Part shown: in pieces, positions 19,107-28,383 of the stretch
Numbering within the stretch: position 1 is the first letter of the stretch
Layout: each line of letters begins with the position of its first letter
From: Rhizobium sp. NFR03
Lineage (GTDB): Bacteria; Pseudomonadota; Alphaproteobacteria; Rhizobiales; Rhizobiaceae
Reading direction: 5' to 3'
Assembly (NCBI RefSeq): GCF_900111275.1
Contig: NZ_FOGR01000005.1
Location: forward strand, 186,001 to 250,000
DNA: 64,000 bases
Position numbers and translations under genes: made by a program
Notes under the pieces: model-generated
What the model was told of the DNA's origin: nothing
The model's input: the letters and a program-made list of their open reading frames with translations, nothing else
The model's database searches: none

Positions 19107-20977
19107 GCCGCGTCCAGTGCCTCCAGCTCGTCGATCAGGCCTTCGATCATCGACAGGCCCTTTTCCCAGAAGGCGGGATCGGTCGCGTCGAGGCCGAAGG
19201 GCGCGAGAAGTTCGCTATGGTGCTTGCTGCCGCCGGCCTTCAGCATGTCGAAATACTTCTGCTGGAACCCGCCTTCCGATTTTTCGTAGACGGCATAGAG
19301 CGAGTTCACGAGGCAGTCCCCGAACGCATAGGCATAGACGTAGAAGGGCGAATGGATGAAGTGCGGGATATAGGCCCAGTAGGTCTCGTAACCCTCTGAA
19401 ATCGCGATCGCCGGACCGAGGCTCTCGGCCTGAATGGACAGCCAGAGCTGGCCGATCGCCTCCGGCGTCAACTCGCCATCTTTACGCGCCGTGTGCAGCT
19501 TCCGCTCGAATTCGTAGAAGGCGATCTGGCGCACGACCGTGTTGATCATGTCCTCGACCTTCTGGGCGAGCATCGCCTTGCGCTCGCGCTTGTCCGTCGT
19601 GCGCTCCAGCAGCGCGCGGAAGGTCAGCATTTCGCCGAAGACGGAAGCGGTTTCCGCAAGCGTCAGCGGCGTCGAGGCCATCAGCGCGCCCTGTCCGCCG
19701 GCCAGCACCTGATGCACCCCGTGGCCGAGTTCGTGTGCGAGCGTCATCACGTCGCGCGGCTTGCCCATGTAGTTCACGAGCACATAAGGGTGGGCGGAGG
19801 GCACGGTCGGATGCGCGAAGGCGCCCGGTGCCTTGCCCGGGCGCACCGGCGCGTCGATCCAGCCGCCGTCGAAGAAGCGGCGGGCGATGGCGGCCATTTC
19901 CGGATCGAAGGCGCCGTAAGCCGAGAGCACCGTCTCGCGCGCCTCGTTCCAGGGGATCAGATGGTTGGGCGTTTCCGGCAGGGGCGCGTTGCGGTCCCAG
20001 AAGTTCATCCGCTCCATGCCGAGCCACTTCGCCTTCATGGCATAATAGCGGTGCGAAAGGCGCGGATATGCCTCGCGAACAGCCTGCGCCAGCGCGTCCA
20101 CCACCTCGCGCTCCACCCGGTTTGCCAGGTGCCGGCTGTCGGCGATGTCGGTGAAGCCGCGCCAGCGGTCGGAGATTTCCTTGTCCTTGGCCAGCGTGTT
20201 GGTGATGAGCGCAAAGGTGCGAATATTGGCGCGGAAGGTTGCGGCCAGCGCCTGCGCGGCCTTGCGGCGCGTTTCGGCGTCCGGCTCCTGCAGGAGGCTG
20301 AGCGTGCGCTCCAGCGGCAGCACCTCGCCATCGACGTTGAAGGTCAGCGCGGCCATGGTCTCGTCGAACAGGCGGTTGAAGGCGCCGGCCCCGGTCATGG
20401 ATTTCTCGAGGAACAGCTGCTCCAGCCGGTCGTCCAGCTGGTAGGGCTTGTCCATCCTGAGGTCGAGGATCCAGGGCCGGTAGTGCGCGGCCAGCGCGTC
20501 GGTCGCAAGCGCCGCTTCGAGCACCGCATCATCGATCCGGTTCATTTCCAGGGCGAAGAACAGAAGGTGGCTCGCATAGTCCGTGAGCTTGGCCTGGACA
20601 TCGCCGAAGAACTTGCCGACTTCAGGGTCGGACGTATCGGTGTAATAGGTGAGCCCGGCATAGGAGCCGATGCGGCCCATAAGCTCTTCCAGGGCCTCGA
20701 ACTCTTGGACGGCTTTCCCGAGACCTTCATCACCGGTCTTTGTGCCAGCGTCTGTCAGTCGGCCCTTCCACCTGGCCTCGAAGGCCCGGCATTCCGCACC
20801 TGCCTTTTCCAGATCGTCCCGGAAGATCTGCGATCCGGGTGCGGGGTACAGATCCTCCAGTCTCCACTGCGGCAGATCGCCAAGTGCCGCATCCACCGTT
20901 GCGGCATCTGTCCTTGCAGCATCAAGCGGGCTGAGGAGGCGCTGGGAGAGAGGCGATGTCAGGGGAGAGAGGGTCAT
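19103..20977 (-). CDS. pepF: M3 family oligoendopeptidase F
   Basis: About 624 residues; cytoplasmic zinc metallopeptidase that cleaves peptides of roughly 7-17 residues. The zinc motif HELGH lies near residue 411 in LAHELGHGVHQ, with the downstream Glu in LAETASVFGEML. The N-terminal oligopeptidase F domain and length fit the family. The ATG at 20977 is preceded by an in-frame GTG at 20986; neither has a strong ribosome site. It heads a tight run with pabB and pabC, whose link to peptide turnover is not obvious but is kept by overlapping ends. Confidence 0.94.
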   Translation of the reverse strand: MTLSPLTSPLSQRLLSPLDAARTDAATVDAALGDLPQWRLEDLYPAPGSQIFRDDLEKAGAECRAFEARWKGRLTDAGTKTGDEGLGKAVQEFEALEELMGRIGSYAGLTYYTDTSDPEVGKFFGDVQAKLTDYASHLLFFALEMNRIDDAVLEAALATDALAAHYRPWILDLRMDKPYQLDDRLEQLFLEKSMTGAGAFNRLFDETMAALTFNVDGEVLPLERTLSLLQEPDAETRRKAAQALAATFRANIRTFALITNTLAKDKEISDRWRGFTDIADSRHLANRVEREVVDALAQAVREAYPRLSHRYYAMKAKWLGMERMNFWDRNAPLPETPNHLIPWNEARETVLSAYGAFDPEMAAIARRFFDGGWIDAPVRPGKAPGAFAHPTVPSAHPYVLVNYMGKPRDVMTLAHELGHGVHQVLAGGQGALMASTPLTLAETASVFGEMLTFRALLERTTDKRERKAMLAQKVEDMINTVVRQIAFYEFERKLHTARKDGELTPEAIGQLWLSIQAESLGPAIAISEGYETYWAYIPHFIHSPFYVYAYAFGDCLVNSLYAVYEKSEGGFQQKYFDMLKAGGSKHHSELLAPFGLDATDPAFWEKGLSMIEGLIDELEALDAA

Positions 20978-21221
20978 TGCGGTCACTCGCTTGCTTCGGC
21001 GCCGAAGCGGCAGCCGGACATTTCGTGAGGTCGGCCACAGGCCGTCGGGGGCACCGTGCGGGGCGCTCGGCCGGGCATTGCGCGGGGCCGGAACCTAACG
21101 TCCCCGTTGGTTAAAATGCAAGTCTTTCGCCAAACACGGTGTTCAATCCTTTGTGCCAGGAATGGACGCTGAAGGTGGCGCGCATGACGGTGCGTCGATG
21201 ACGTTTGAGGCAGGAGGTCCC

Positions 21222-22787
21222 ATGGCAGCGCAGATTCTCGTGATCGATGACGATCCGGTCCAGCGGCGAATCCTGACAGGCATGATCGAGCGGCTCGGCT
21301 ATATCGCGCATGTGGCGGAAAACGGTCGCGCCGGGCTCGACGTGCTGCTGCGCCGTGGTGCGCGGATCGATGTCATTCTTCTCGACCTGATGATGCCGGA
21401 AATGGACGGCCATTCGGTGCTCGCCGCGCTGGCCGAGCGCAACATCACGATCCCCGCCATCGTGCAGACCGGTCAGGGCGGCATCGAGACGGTGGTGCTG
21501 GCGATGCAGGCTGGCGCGTTCGATTTCGTGGTGAAGCCGGTCTCGCCGGAACGCCTGGCTGTGGCCGTCGGCAATGCCCTGAAGCAATCCGGACGTCCGG
21601 CGCGCGGCTCTGCCGGCCGGCGCAGCCGCGGCGATGTCGTGCGCTTCGAGGATGTGGTGTCTGCCAGCGAGGCTATGATTCGCGTGCTCGACCTGGCCAA
21701 ACGCGCCGCCCAATCAAGTATACCGGTGGTGCTCGAAGGCGAATCCGGCGTCGGCAAGGAAATGGTGGCACGCGCCATCCAGTCCGGTAGCGATCGGGCG
21801 GGCAAGCCCTTCATCACCGTCAATTGCGGCGCGATTCCCGCCAATCTCGTCGAAAGCATTCTGTTCGGTCATGAGAAGGGCGCCTTCACCGGCGCGACCG
21901 AAAAACATGCCGGAAAATTTGTCGAAGCGGATGGCGGCACGCTGTTTCTGGACGAAATCGGCGATCTGCCGCTGGCCGTGCAGGTCAAGTTGCTGCGCGC
22001 CGTGCAGCAGGGCGAGGTCGAGACGGTCGGCGCGCGTCTTCCGCAGAAGGTCGATGTGCGGCTGATCTCGGCCACCAACAAGGATTTGATCACCGAGGTC
22101 CGCGAAGGACGGTTCCGCGAGGACCTCTATTACCGCCTGAACGTTTTCCCCATCGCTATTCCCGCCCTGCGCCGGCGCAAGGAAGATATTCCCCTGCTCG
22201 TGCGCAACTTCGCGGAAATCTTCTCCAGCGAGCAGCGTCTGACGAAGACACGGACCCTCAGCCATGCCGCCATGGCGCTCCTGACGGCCTATGACTGGCC
22301 GGGCAATATCCGCGAGCTGGAAAGCGCGATTTATCGCGCCGTCGTCATGGCGGAACATTCCGAACTCGACGTCACGGATTTTCCGCAGTTGGCCGTCACT
22401 CTCCCGGATGGACACGCGCATGGCGTGGTGCCGCATCTCTCATCCGAGCCGCTGCGCACCGAACCTGCGACAGGTTCGCATTCGTCGCAGGCCGGGATGT
22501 TGCATGCCGGTCCGGCACAGGCAGGACGGTCCCTCTCGCCAGCTGAACGGCGGGCGATGCGGTCGGTGGAGCCTGCGACCGATTCGGCCATTCCGAGCGT
22601 CGATGCCGGTGGCAATGTGCGAAAGCTGGCCGAGGTGGAAGAGGAGCTGATCCGGTTCGCGCTGAAATTCTACCGCGGACAGATGAGCCAGGTGGCGCGA
22701 AAGCTTGGTATCGGGCGCTCGACGCTCTACCGCAAGCTCAAGGATTACGGGATCGATCCGGATGATCCGTTTTCCGAAGCTGCTTGA
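21222..22787 (+). CDS. Sigma-54-dependent response regulator, NtrC family
   Basis: 521 residues with all three NtrC-type parts. The receiver domain (1-120) has the acidic pocket IDDD and phospho-acceptor D55 in [11 protein letters not shown]. The AAA+ domain has Walker A GESGVGKE, the sigma-54 contact loop GAFTGA, Walker [14 protein letters not shown] and the arginine-finger region. The C-terminal helix-turn-helix is Fis-like ([28 protein letters not shown]). Residues about 395-465 form a variable linker. AGGAGG stands five bases before the ATG at 21222, which decides against the upstream starts. No cognate histidine kinase adjoins it, so its signal is unknown. Confidence 0.95.
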   Translation: MAAQILVIDDDPVQRRILTGMIERLGYIAHVAENGRAGLDVLLRRGARIDVILLDLMMPEMDGHSVLAALAERNITIPAIVQTGQGGIETVVLAMQAGAFDFVVKPVSPERLAVAVGNALKQSGRPARGSAGRRSRGDVVRFEDVVSASEAMIRVLDLAKRAAQSSIPVVLEGESGVGKEMVARAIQSGSDRAGKPFITVNCGAIPANLVESILFGHEKGAFTGATEKHAGKFVEADGGTLFLDEIGDLPLAVQVKLLRAVQQGEVETVGARLPQKVDVRLISATNKDLITEVREGRFREDLYYRLNVFPIAIPALRRRKEDIPLLVRNFAEIFSSEQRLTKTRTLSHAAMALLTAYDWPGNIRELESAIYRAVVMAEHSELDVTDFPQLAVTLPDGHAHGVVPHLSSEPLRTEPATGSHSSQAGMLHAGPAQAGRSLSPAERRAMRSVEPATDSAIPSVDAGGNVRKLAEVEEELIRFALKFYRGQMSQVARKLGIGRSTLYRKLKDYGIDPDDPFSEAA

Positions 22788-23000
22788 GCGACCTCCTGTT
22801 GGGACAAGCTTGCCTTACGCTTTCGTCAAAAACGTGCGGTGTCGTTTAGACCTTGTTAGTGATCCATTCACTATATTATAAGGATAAGTGACGACTGTGG
22901 CATAAATGCCATGCTGTCACCGTATTTGACAGTCAACTGGACAGCCAAAGGGAGCGGCGTGTCCGTCGACGGGGAAGAAGGTTTGCAGGATTTGTCGGGA

Positions 23001-24968
23001 ATGATAACGCCTTTCGGCGCCAAAGTGCGCGACCTCTGCCGTCGTTGGGCCGGCCGTCTGCCGCGTCTCCTCGGGTCGCTGGTCATTGCCGCATCCATGG
23101 TGACGCCGGGTATCGTTCCCGCCGTCGAGGCCGCCGGACAGACCCGGACGCTCAAGATCTTTTTCATTCATACCCGCGAGAAGGCAGAAATCACCTTCAA
23201 GCGAAATGGCCGCTACGACCCGAAAGGCCTGCAGCAGGTCAACAACATGCTGCGCGACTGGCGCCGCAACGAGCCGACGAAGATGGACCCGCGTCTTCTC
23301 GACCTGATCTGGGAAGTCTACCAGAAGAGCGGCTCGCGCGATTACATCCACGTCGTCTCCGCCTATCGCTCGCCGGCCACCAACGGCATGCTGCGCTCGC
23401 GCACCAAGGGTGTCGCCAAGAAGAGCCAGCATATGCTCGGCAAGGCGATGGACTTCTACCTGCCCGACGTGAAGCTGAAGACGCTGCGCGAAATCGGCAT
23501 GAAATTCCAGGTCGGCGGCGTCGGTTACTATCCGACATCCGGTTCGCCCTTCGTCCACATGGACGTCGGCGGCGTGCGCGCCTGGCCGCGCATGAGCCGT
23601 GGCGAACTCGTTCGGCTTTTCCCGGACGGCAAGACCATGCACCTTCCCTCCGACGGCTCGCCGCTTCCCGGCTATGAGCAGGCGGTGGCGGACTACAAGC
23701 GTCGCGTTGGGTCGAGCGCCATCGAAGTGGCTGGCGGCGGCACCAAGGGCGCCGGCGATCGCGAGACCAAACGCGGCGGCAAGAACCTCTTCGCCATGCT
23801 GTTTGGCGGCGGCGATGAGGACGAGGATGCAACGGCGATCGCAAGCGGTGCCGATAGCGATGATTCCGAAGCGCCTGCTCAGGCACCCGCCCGGACAACC
23901 AGGCCCGCGGCCGCCCCTGTCCAGCAGCCGGTGCTTGCCGGCGTAGAGGGTGCGGACGAAGGCCCCGTGGTTGCGGAACAGACCGTCAAGGCGCCGGTTC
24001 CGCTCGTTCGCCCTGCCTTCCAGGAGGCGGATACGGCTGTTCAGACGGCGCTTGTCGCTCCGCAGAGAAATGCCGCGCAGGATGCCCTTGCCGCAGCGCT
24101 TCCGGATCCCGCAACGGCAGACCCGGCAACGACGGGCGAGCAGTTTGCCGATCTGAGAGGCTACAAGGTTCCCGTGCCGATGGCGCGCCAGACAGATCCT
24201 CAGGGTAGCGAGGCATTGCTCGCCAGTGCCGACCCGAATGCGATGACGGAAGATTCGGAAGCTCTGGGCTTCGTCCCGGTTCCAGCCCTTCGTCCCGCTG
24301 GAGAGGCTGCCTTGATGGCCGTCGCCCAGGCTGATGTCTCCGGTGCAAAGACAGGCATGGCGGCAGAGCCGTTACCGACACCGACGACGGCGCCATCCGT
24401 GATTGCCACTGCGCAGGCTCCCGTTGATACCGCGGCTGAAGCCGGTGCCAAGGTTGCCCTTGCTGCTCCGACCGTCGCGACTGTTCCCGCGGCAAGGCCG
24501 GAAGTCGTGGCCATGGCACAGACGCCGCCGGCCGTGCCGGCCCACAATCCGACCCGGATCGCAGCGGCACCGGTTCGCCCGGCTGCGCCACCGGTGGAGC
24601 TCGCGTCCTACGCTCCAGCGCCGACGTCTGCACCACGTGATCCCTTCGGAAGTGCTTTCGATGTGCCTGCCGAGGTTCCCACCAAGGCTGCCCGTCCGAA
24701 AAAGGTCCAGGCCGATGCCGCACATCGCTCTTCCGTCCGCACGGAACCGAAGCTGACCCAGAAGATCATTGCGGAATGGGCGCTATCGACCAGCCGGATG
24801 GCGACGCTGTCCAAGCCTGTAAAGGCACCGCGATTCGTCTCGAGCTCGCTGCGTGCTTCGCCGACGACGGTCTACTCTGCCGGATTTACCAACCGTCCGG
24901 CGGTCGCCGACACGGCCAAGTTCAGCGGCACAGCCGTGAACTTCATGGAAGTCCAGCGCTTTAACTAG
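23001..24968 (+). CDS. DUF882 (M15-like) exported protein with long Pro/Ala-rich tail
   Basis: About 655 residues. A basic N-terminus and hydrophobic stretch (LLGSLVIAASMVTPGIVPAVEA) form a signal peptide. Residues about 45-220 are the DUF882 domain, with SAYRSPATNGML, SQHMLGKAMDFYLPDV and SGSPFVHMDVGG; the His and Asp positions match zinc peptidases of the M15/YcbK group that act on peptidoglycan cross-links. The last 400 residues are low-complexity Ala/Pro/Val and end in KFSGTAVNFMEVQRFN. Alternative starts are GTG 22959 (GGAG upstream) and ATG 22911. A strong terminator follows. Confidence 0.87.
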   Translation: MITPFGAKVRDLCRRWAGRLPRLLGSLVIAASMVTPGIVPAVEAAGQTRTLKIFFIHTREKAEITFKRNGRYDPKGLQQVNNMLRDWRRNEPTKMDPRLLDLIWEVYQKSGSRDYIHVVSAYRSPATNGMLRSRTKGVAKKSQHMLGKAMDFYLPDVKLKTLREIGMKFQVGGVGYYPTSGSPFVHMDVGGVRAWPRMSRGELVRLFPDGKTMHLPSDGSPLPGYEQAVADYKRRVGSSAIEVAGGGTKGAGDRETKRGGKNLFAMLFGGGDEDEDATAIASGADSDDSEAPAQAPARTTRPAAAPVQQPVLAGVEGADEGPVVAEQTVKAPVPLVRPAFQEADTAVQTALVAPQRNAAQDALAAALPDPATADPATTGEQFADLRGYKVPVPMARQTDPQGSEALLASADPNAMTEDSEALGFVPVPALRPAGEAALMAVAQADVSGAKTGMAAEPLPTPTTAPSVIATAQAPVDTAAEAGAKVALAAPTVATVPAARPEVVAMAQTPPAVPAHNPTRIAAAPVRPAAPPVELASYAPAPTSAPRDPFGSAFDVPAEVPTKAARPKKVQADAAHRSSVRTEPKLTQKIIAEWALSTSRMATLSKPVKAPRFVSSSLRASPTTVYSAGFTNRPAVADTAKFSGTAVNFMEVQRFN

Positions 24969-25019
24969 TTGCAGCCAGTTGTGCGCTGCGGCCTCGTAAC
25001 GAGACCTACTGAGCTTGAA

Positions 25020-25044
25020 ATGCCCCGTTAATCGGGGCATTTTT
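25020..25044 (+). terminator. Intrinsic terminator after the DUF882 gene
   Basis: Eight-base-pair stem ATGCCCCG (25020-25027) with CGGGGCAT (25033-25040), 5-base loop, then TTTTT. It lies about 50 bases past the stop. Confidence 0.9.
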
Positions 25045-25119
25045 GCCTCGATACGGTAAATCCCCTAAAAATAGATCTTTCGGTTGTAATCTCGGGCGAA
25101 ATTTGACACCGTCTCGGCA

Positions 25120-25134
25120 GACTTACGGTAAGTC
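25120..25134. promoter_or_regulatory. Palindrome before the LuxR gene, possible operator
   Basis: GACTTAC-G-GTAAGTC is a perfect dyad 18 bases upstream of the LuxR start. LuxR-type proteins bind dyads of about 18-20 bases and often regulate themselves, so this is a candidate autoregulatory site. The position is seen; the role is inferred. Confidence 0.45.
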
Positions 25135-25152
25135 GGCATTCGGAGTTCGGTC

Positions 25153-25881
25153 ATGGCCAGTACAGCGCTCTCGTCGCTCTCCCCCTTATGCCCGGAATGG
25201 CGTGATCTGAATTCCGTTCCCCAGCACCGCTATTTCACGTCCAATCCCGTGGTCGATCGCCTCAGACGTGCGGTGCCCTTCGATCATATCGCGATCAGCG
25301 GGCTCGATCTCGAAGGGTACCAGTTCGGACGTGGCGTCTCCGTCGATACCGACCTGCCGCCCGCCTATGTCGAGACCTATGCGCGCGAGCGGCTTTACGA
25401 GATCGACCCGTTCGTCCAGGCCGCGCTTTCGGGCAAGCTCGTCGTAGAGGCGGAGATCCTGGCGCATACGCCGAGACCGGCTCTTCTGGAACGCGTCACA
25501 TCGACCTTTAACGTTCACAATCGGACGCTCGTACCGGTCATGCGGAATTCCGTTGTTTATGGCGCGGTCACCTTCATGCGGGAAACGCCGTTCGACAGCG
25601 AGGAGCTCGCGTTCCTGATGCTGATCGCACCCTCCCTGCATGCGGCCGTCACGCGGCCGTTGATGGAGCGCTTCGCCATTTCTCACCTGCGGTTGTCACG
25701 CGGCGAGGTGGCCTGCCTCATGCAGGCGAGCCATGGTCTGACGAGCGAGGGCATCGCGCGGGCGACGGGCTATCAGAACGATACGGTCAACAGCTATATC
25801 AAGTCGGCAATCAAGAAGCTGGGGGCCGCGAACCGCACCCACGCCATCGCCGATGCCATCCGGCGCAATCTCATCCACTGA
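25153..25881 (+). CDS. LuxR family regulator with autoinducer-binding domain, LuxR solo
   Basis: 242 residues. The N-terminal part (about 25-165) resembles the autoinducer-binding domain: AYVETYARERLYEIDPF includes the conserved Asp-Pro, although the aromatic residues differ from classical TraR. The C-terminal 65 residues are a LuxR/FixJ helix-turn-helix (LTSEGIARATGYQNDTVNSYIKSAIKKLGA). No luxI synthase is present in the window, so it may read foreign or plant signals, a distant synthase product, or none. It converges on gapR. Confidence 0.88.
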   Translation: MASTALSSLSPLCPEWRDLNSVPQHRYFTSNPVVDRLRRAVPFDHIAISGLDLEGYQFGRGVSVDTDLPPAYVETYARERLYEIDPFVQAALSGKLVVEAEILAHTPRPALLERVTSTFNVHNRTLVPVMRNSVVYGAVTFMRETPFDSEELAFLMLIAPSLHAAVTRPLMERFAISHLRLSRGEVACLMQASHGLTSEGIARATGYQNDTVNSYIKSAIKKLGAANRTHAIADAIRRNLIH

Positions 25882-25913
25882 GCCCCGCAGTCGCGTCCGG
25901 CGCGCAAACGAAG

Positions 25914-25943
25914 ACGCCGCCCGTCGATTGCGACGTGCGGCGT
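25914..25943. terminator. Hairpin between convergent luxR-like gene and gapR
   Basis: ACGCCGC (25914-25920) pairs with GCGGCGT (25937-25943), and inside it CGTCG (25922-25926) pairs with CGACG (25931-25935): a 12-base-pair stem with one mismatch and an ATTG loop. U-tracts are poor on both strands. Confidence 0.5.
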
Positions 25944-25972
25944 TGCTGCTGCCTGCGTTTGGCCGCGGCAGA

Positions 25973-26239
25973 CTATTCCATGCCGAGGGCGGCCATGTAG
26001 GTCTGGAGGATCGTTTCCTCCTCGATGCGCTCGTTCGCATCCTTCTTGCGCAGGCGAATGATCGTGCGGATCGCCTTGGTGTCGTAGCCTCGGCCTTTCG
26101 CCTCGCCCATCACGTCCTTGATGTCGTCGGCGATCGCAGCCTTCTCTTCTTCCAGGCGCTCGATACGCTCGATGAACTGGCGAAGCTCGGCAGCGGCGAC
26201 GTTTTCCACGCCCGTTTCCGGGATTGTTCTCTCGTCCAT
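25973..26239 (-). CDS. gapR: GapR family nucleoid-associated protein (DUF2312)
   Basis: 88 residues, a full-length DUF2312 protein: [23 protein letters not shown] forms a coiled coil, followed by [23 protein letters not shown], the conserved DNA-contact segment. In Caulobacter GapR forms tetrameric clamps on overtwisted DNA ahead of replication and transcription and is essential or nearly so. AAGGA lies about nine bases before the ATG. It is placed alone between convergent and same-strand neighbours. Confidence 0.95.
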   Translation of the reverse strand: MDERTIPETGVENVAAAELRQFIERIERLEEEKAAIADDIKDVMGEAKGRGYDTKAIRTIIRLRKKDANERIEEETILQTYMAALGME

Positions 26240-26437
26240 TCCTGTTGTCCTTTTCGTTCAGGCTGTTTGATTGACCATACATCTCTCCGGCCGGCCGGGG
26301 AGGGCGCAGACGGGATGCGGAAATTTCGGAGGCTTTCGGGCCTCATGCCCGGCTGGGCCGTCACCTGCCGTGAAGCGGCGTCGAGGTCAAGTCACTTTGC
26401 GCAAAGATCGCCGCACGACGATCTGCCTGCATTGCCG

Positions 26438-26767
26438 TCACGGCTTCGGCCGGTTGGTCGCGAAGGCAGCCTGTTTGTCGGCGCTCGCCTCGCGCTGGTG
26501 CTTCTCCCGCCATTCGTCATAGGGCATGCCATAAACGATCTCGCGGGATTGCTCCTTCGTCAACGGCTGTCCGCTTGCCTCGGCTGCATCGCGATACCAG
26601 TTGGACAGGCAGTTCCGGCAAAAGCCGGCAAGGTTCATGAGGTCGATGTTCTGCACGTCGCTGCGCTCGTCGAGATGCGCCAGCAGGCGGCGAAAGGCGG
26701 CGGCTTCGAATTCCGTGCGCTGTTCGGCCGTAAGGTCCGGCATCGGGCTCGCTTTCGTGTCGGGCAT
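26438..26767 (-). CDS. DUF1244 domain protein
   Basis: 109 residues. The domain (about 15-90) has FEAAAFRRLLAHLDERSDVQNIDLM, here noted in part as AAFRRLLAHLDER, then NLAGFCRNCLSNWYRDAA with a Cys pair, and YGMPYDEWREKHQ. DUF1244 is widespread in proteobacteria and its function is unknown. AAAGGA lies before the ATG. It is next to the N-formylglutamate amidohydrolase gene, 48 bases downstream of it on the same strand. Confidence 0.9.
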   Translation of the reverse strand: MPDTKASPMPDLTAEQRTEFEAAAFRRLLAHLDERSDVQNIDLMNLAGFCRNCLSNWYRDAAEASGQPLTKEQSREIVYGMPYDEWREKHQREASADKQAAFATNRPKP

Positions 26768-26815
26768 GGCATGTCCTTTGGTCGGTTGAGCGGCTGGGCG
26801 CTCGAAAGCGGTGAG

Positions 26816-27610
26816 TTACGAGGCGTAGGGCCCCGTGCGCGACGGGTGCCGCTGCGTGCGGTGCAGGTCGGCGCGGGCATTCAGCTGCTCGAAGATCGGC
26901 GCCAGGCGGTCGATCCAGGCAGCGACACCCTCAGGCGTGCCGATCTGGTCCTGCCGTACCTCGATCAGAGCATGCGGCATGCCGGTTTCCATGCAGTGCC
27001 GATAGAGCGTATCGCCCCGCAAGGCACCGTCATAGGGCTCGTTGTCGCCGACCACGACGTCGCCGGGTTCGCGCAAAGCGGCCAGAAGCGGCAGCACGGC
27101 ACGCGCATCCGTGTCCCAGAGCACGGTGACATGCCACGGGCGGGCCACGCCCTTCCAGGCCGGCGTGAACGAGTGAAGCGACAGGATAAGCGGCGTCCGC
27201 GCACTTGCGTCCGCGACCTCTGCAATGGTCGAGGCCACGGCCCGGTGATAGGGACGGTGGAAGCCCTCAAGGCGCGCTTCGGCTTCTTTCTGCGAAAGAG
27301 GATGATTGCCGGTAATGATCGCGCCGTCGGATATCTTCATGATCAGCGTCGGATCGTCCTCGCCCCGGTTCGGGTCGATCAGCAGGCGGGAATAGCGGCT
27401 CATCACGGCGGGCACATTCAAGCGAGCGGCCAGTCCGCGGATCAGCGGTTCCACGCCGATGTCATAGGCGATGTGGCGCGTGAAAGCGCTTTCCGGCAGG
27501 CCGAGGCTGCCGTAGCGGGTCGGAAGGCGGTTGGTCGCGTGGTCGCCAAGCAGCACGAGCCCGCGGCCCATATCGCCTCTGATGATCTCGAACGGTGCCT
27601 CGTCGGCCAT
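26816..27610 (-). CDS. N-formylglutamate amidohydrolase family protein
   Basis: 264 residues. GDHATNRLPTRYGSLG near the N-terminus, SRLLIDPNRGEDDPTLI, and LSLHSFTPAW are the conserved blocks of the N-formylglutamate amidohydrolase family (zinc-dependent, HutG-like). No histidine-utilisation genes are near, so the true substrate may differ; many rhizobia carry such stand-alone copies. Frame is open upstream to 27682 but AGAGG nine bases before the ATG at 27610 fixes the start. Confidence 0.88.
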   Translation of the reverse strand: MADEAPFEIIRGDMGRGLVLLGDHATNRLPTRYGSLGLPESAFTRHIAYDIGVEPLIRGLAARLNVPAVMSRYSRLLIDPNRGEDDPTLIMKISDGAIITGNHPLSQKEAEARLEGFHRPYHRAVASTIAEVADASARTPLILSLHSFTPAWKGVARPWHVTVLWDTDARAVLPLLAALREPGDVVVGDNEPYDGALRGDTLYRHCMETGMPHALIEVRQDQIGTPEGVAAWIDRLAPIFEQLNARADLHRTQRHPSRTGPYAS

Positions 27611-27900
27611 TGGGTTTAACCTCTTTCGTGCCTCTGCAATTTTTGATGACATGCCGAAAAGGCAACCGCAAGGCAGGCGCATCGACGCGAGAGCGCCGCG
27701 CGTCGTTCATGAGGCGCCAAGGTCGCTCTAACACTCTCCATTTTCTGCATAATCTTCTGATAAAACCGATCCCGGTTTATGGAATTCCGCAGGAGTCGGG
27801 GCCTGCCCGGAAAAAGCCGGAAATGAGGCCTTAGACGTCCGTTGACTTTCGCCCCGCACCGTCGCAAGAAAGTGCCTCGACAAAATGCAATGGAGCACCA

Positions 27901-28383
27901 TTGGAAACCGTGTCTCGACATCTTCTCTCCTCGTCGAACATGCGTCGCTTGTCTCTCGGTGGATTGACTGTCTTCGCGCTCGCGCTCGCCTCGCCCCTCG
28001 TGGCAACGGAGGCCCGCGCCGAATTTCGTGTCTGCAACGGTACGCAGAACCTCGTCGGGGTGGCCATCGGCTACCGCGCCAAGGAAGGCTGGATTACCGA
28101 GGGTTGGTGGCAGGTACCTGCGACCACCTGCGCGACGCTGATCGAGGGCGAACTACAGTCCCGCTACTATTATCTCTACGCCGAAGATGCGGCGCGTGGT
28201 GGCCGGTGGACAGGTAACGTCAACATGTGCGTCGCTGAGAACGAGTTCAAGATCGTCGGCGTCCAGGATTGTTTCGCGCGCGGTTTCCAGCGCATGGGCT
28301 TCAAGGAATATGACACGGGACGCCAGGGCAGCTGGATGGTTCAGCTTTCCGATACGCCCGGGACTCAAGAAGGCCAGAATTGA
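27901..28383 (+). CDS. DUF1036 exported protein
   Basis: 160 residues from a TTG start (GGAG five bases upstream) or 147 from the ATG at 27940. A signal peptide ends at ATEARA. The mature part is one DUF1036 domain: FRVCNGTQNLVGVAIGYRAK, GWWQVPATTCATLIEG, RYYYLYAEDA and MCVAENEFKIVG, with paired cysteines suggesting a disulphide in the periplasm. Function unknown. Its stop overlaps the pyk start by one base (TGATG), an arrangement seen in related genomes. Confidence 0.88.
   Translation: METVSRHLLSSSNMRRLSLGGLTVFALALASPLVATEARAEFRVCNGTQNLVGVAIGYRAKEGWITEGWWQVPATTCATLIEGELQSRYYYLYAEDAARGGRWTGNVNMCVAENEFKIVGVQDCFARGFQRMGFKEYDTGRQGSWMVQLSDTPGTQEGQN

Noticed and set aside
24000-24750. Long minus-strand frames opposite the DUF882 protein tail
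   Set aside because: They mirror the Ala/Pro-rich codons of the plus-strand gene and lack any domain.
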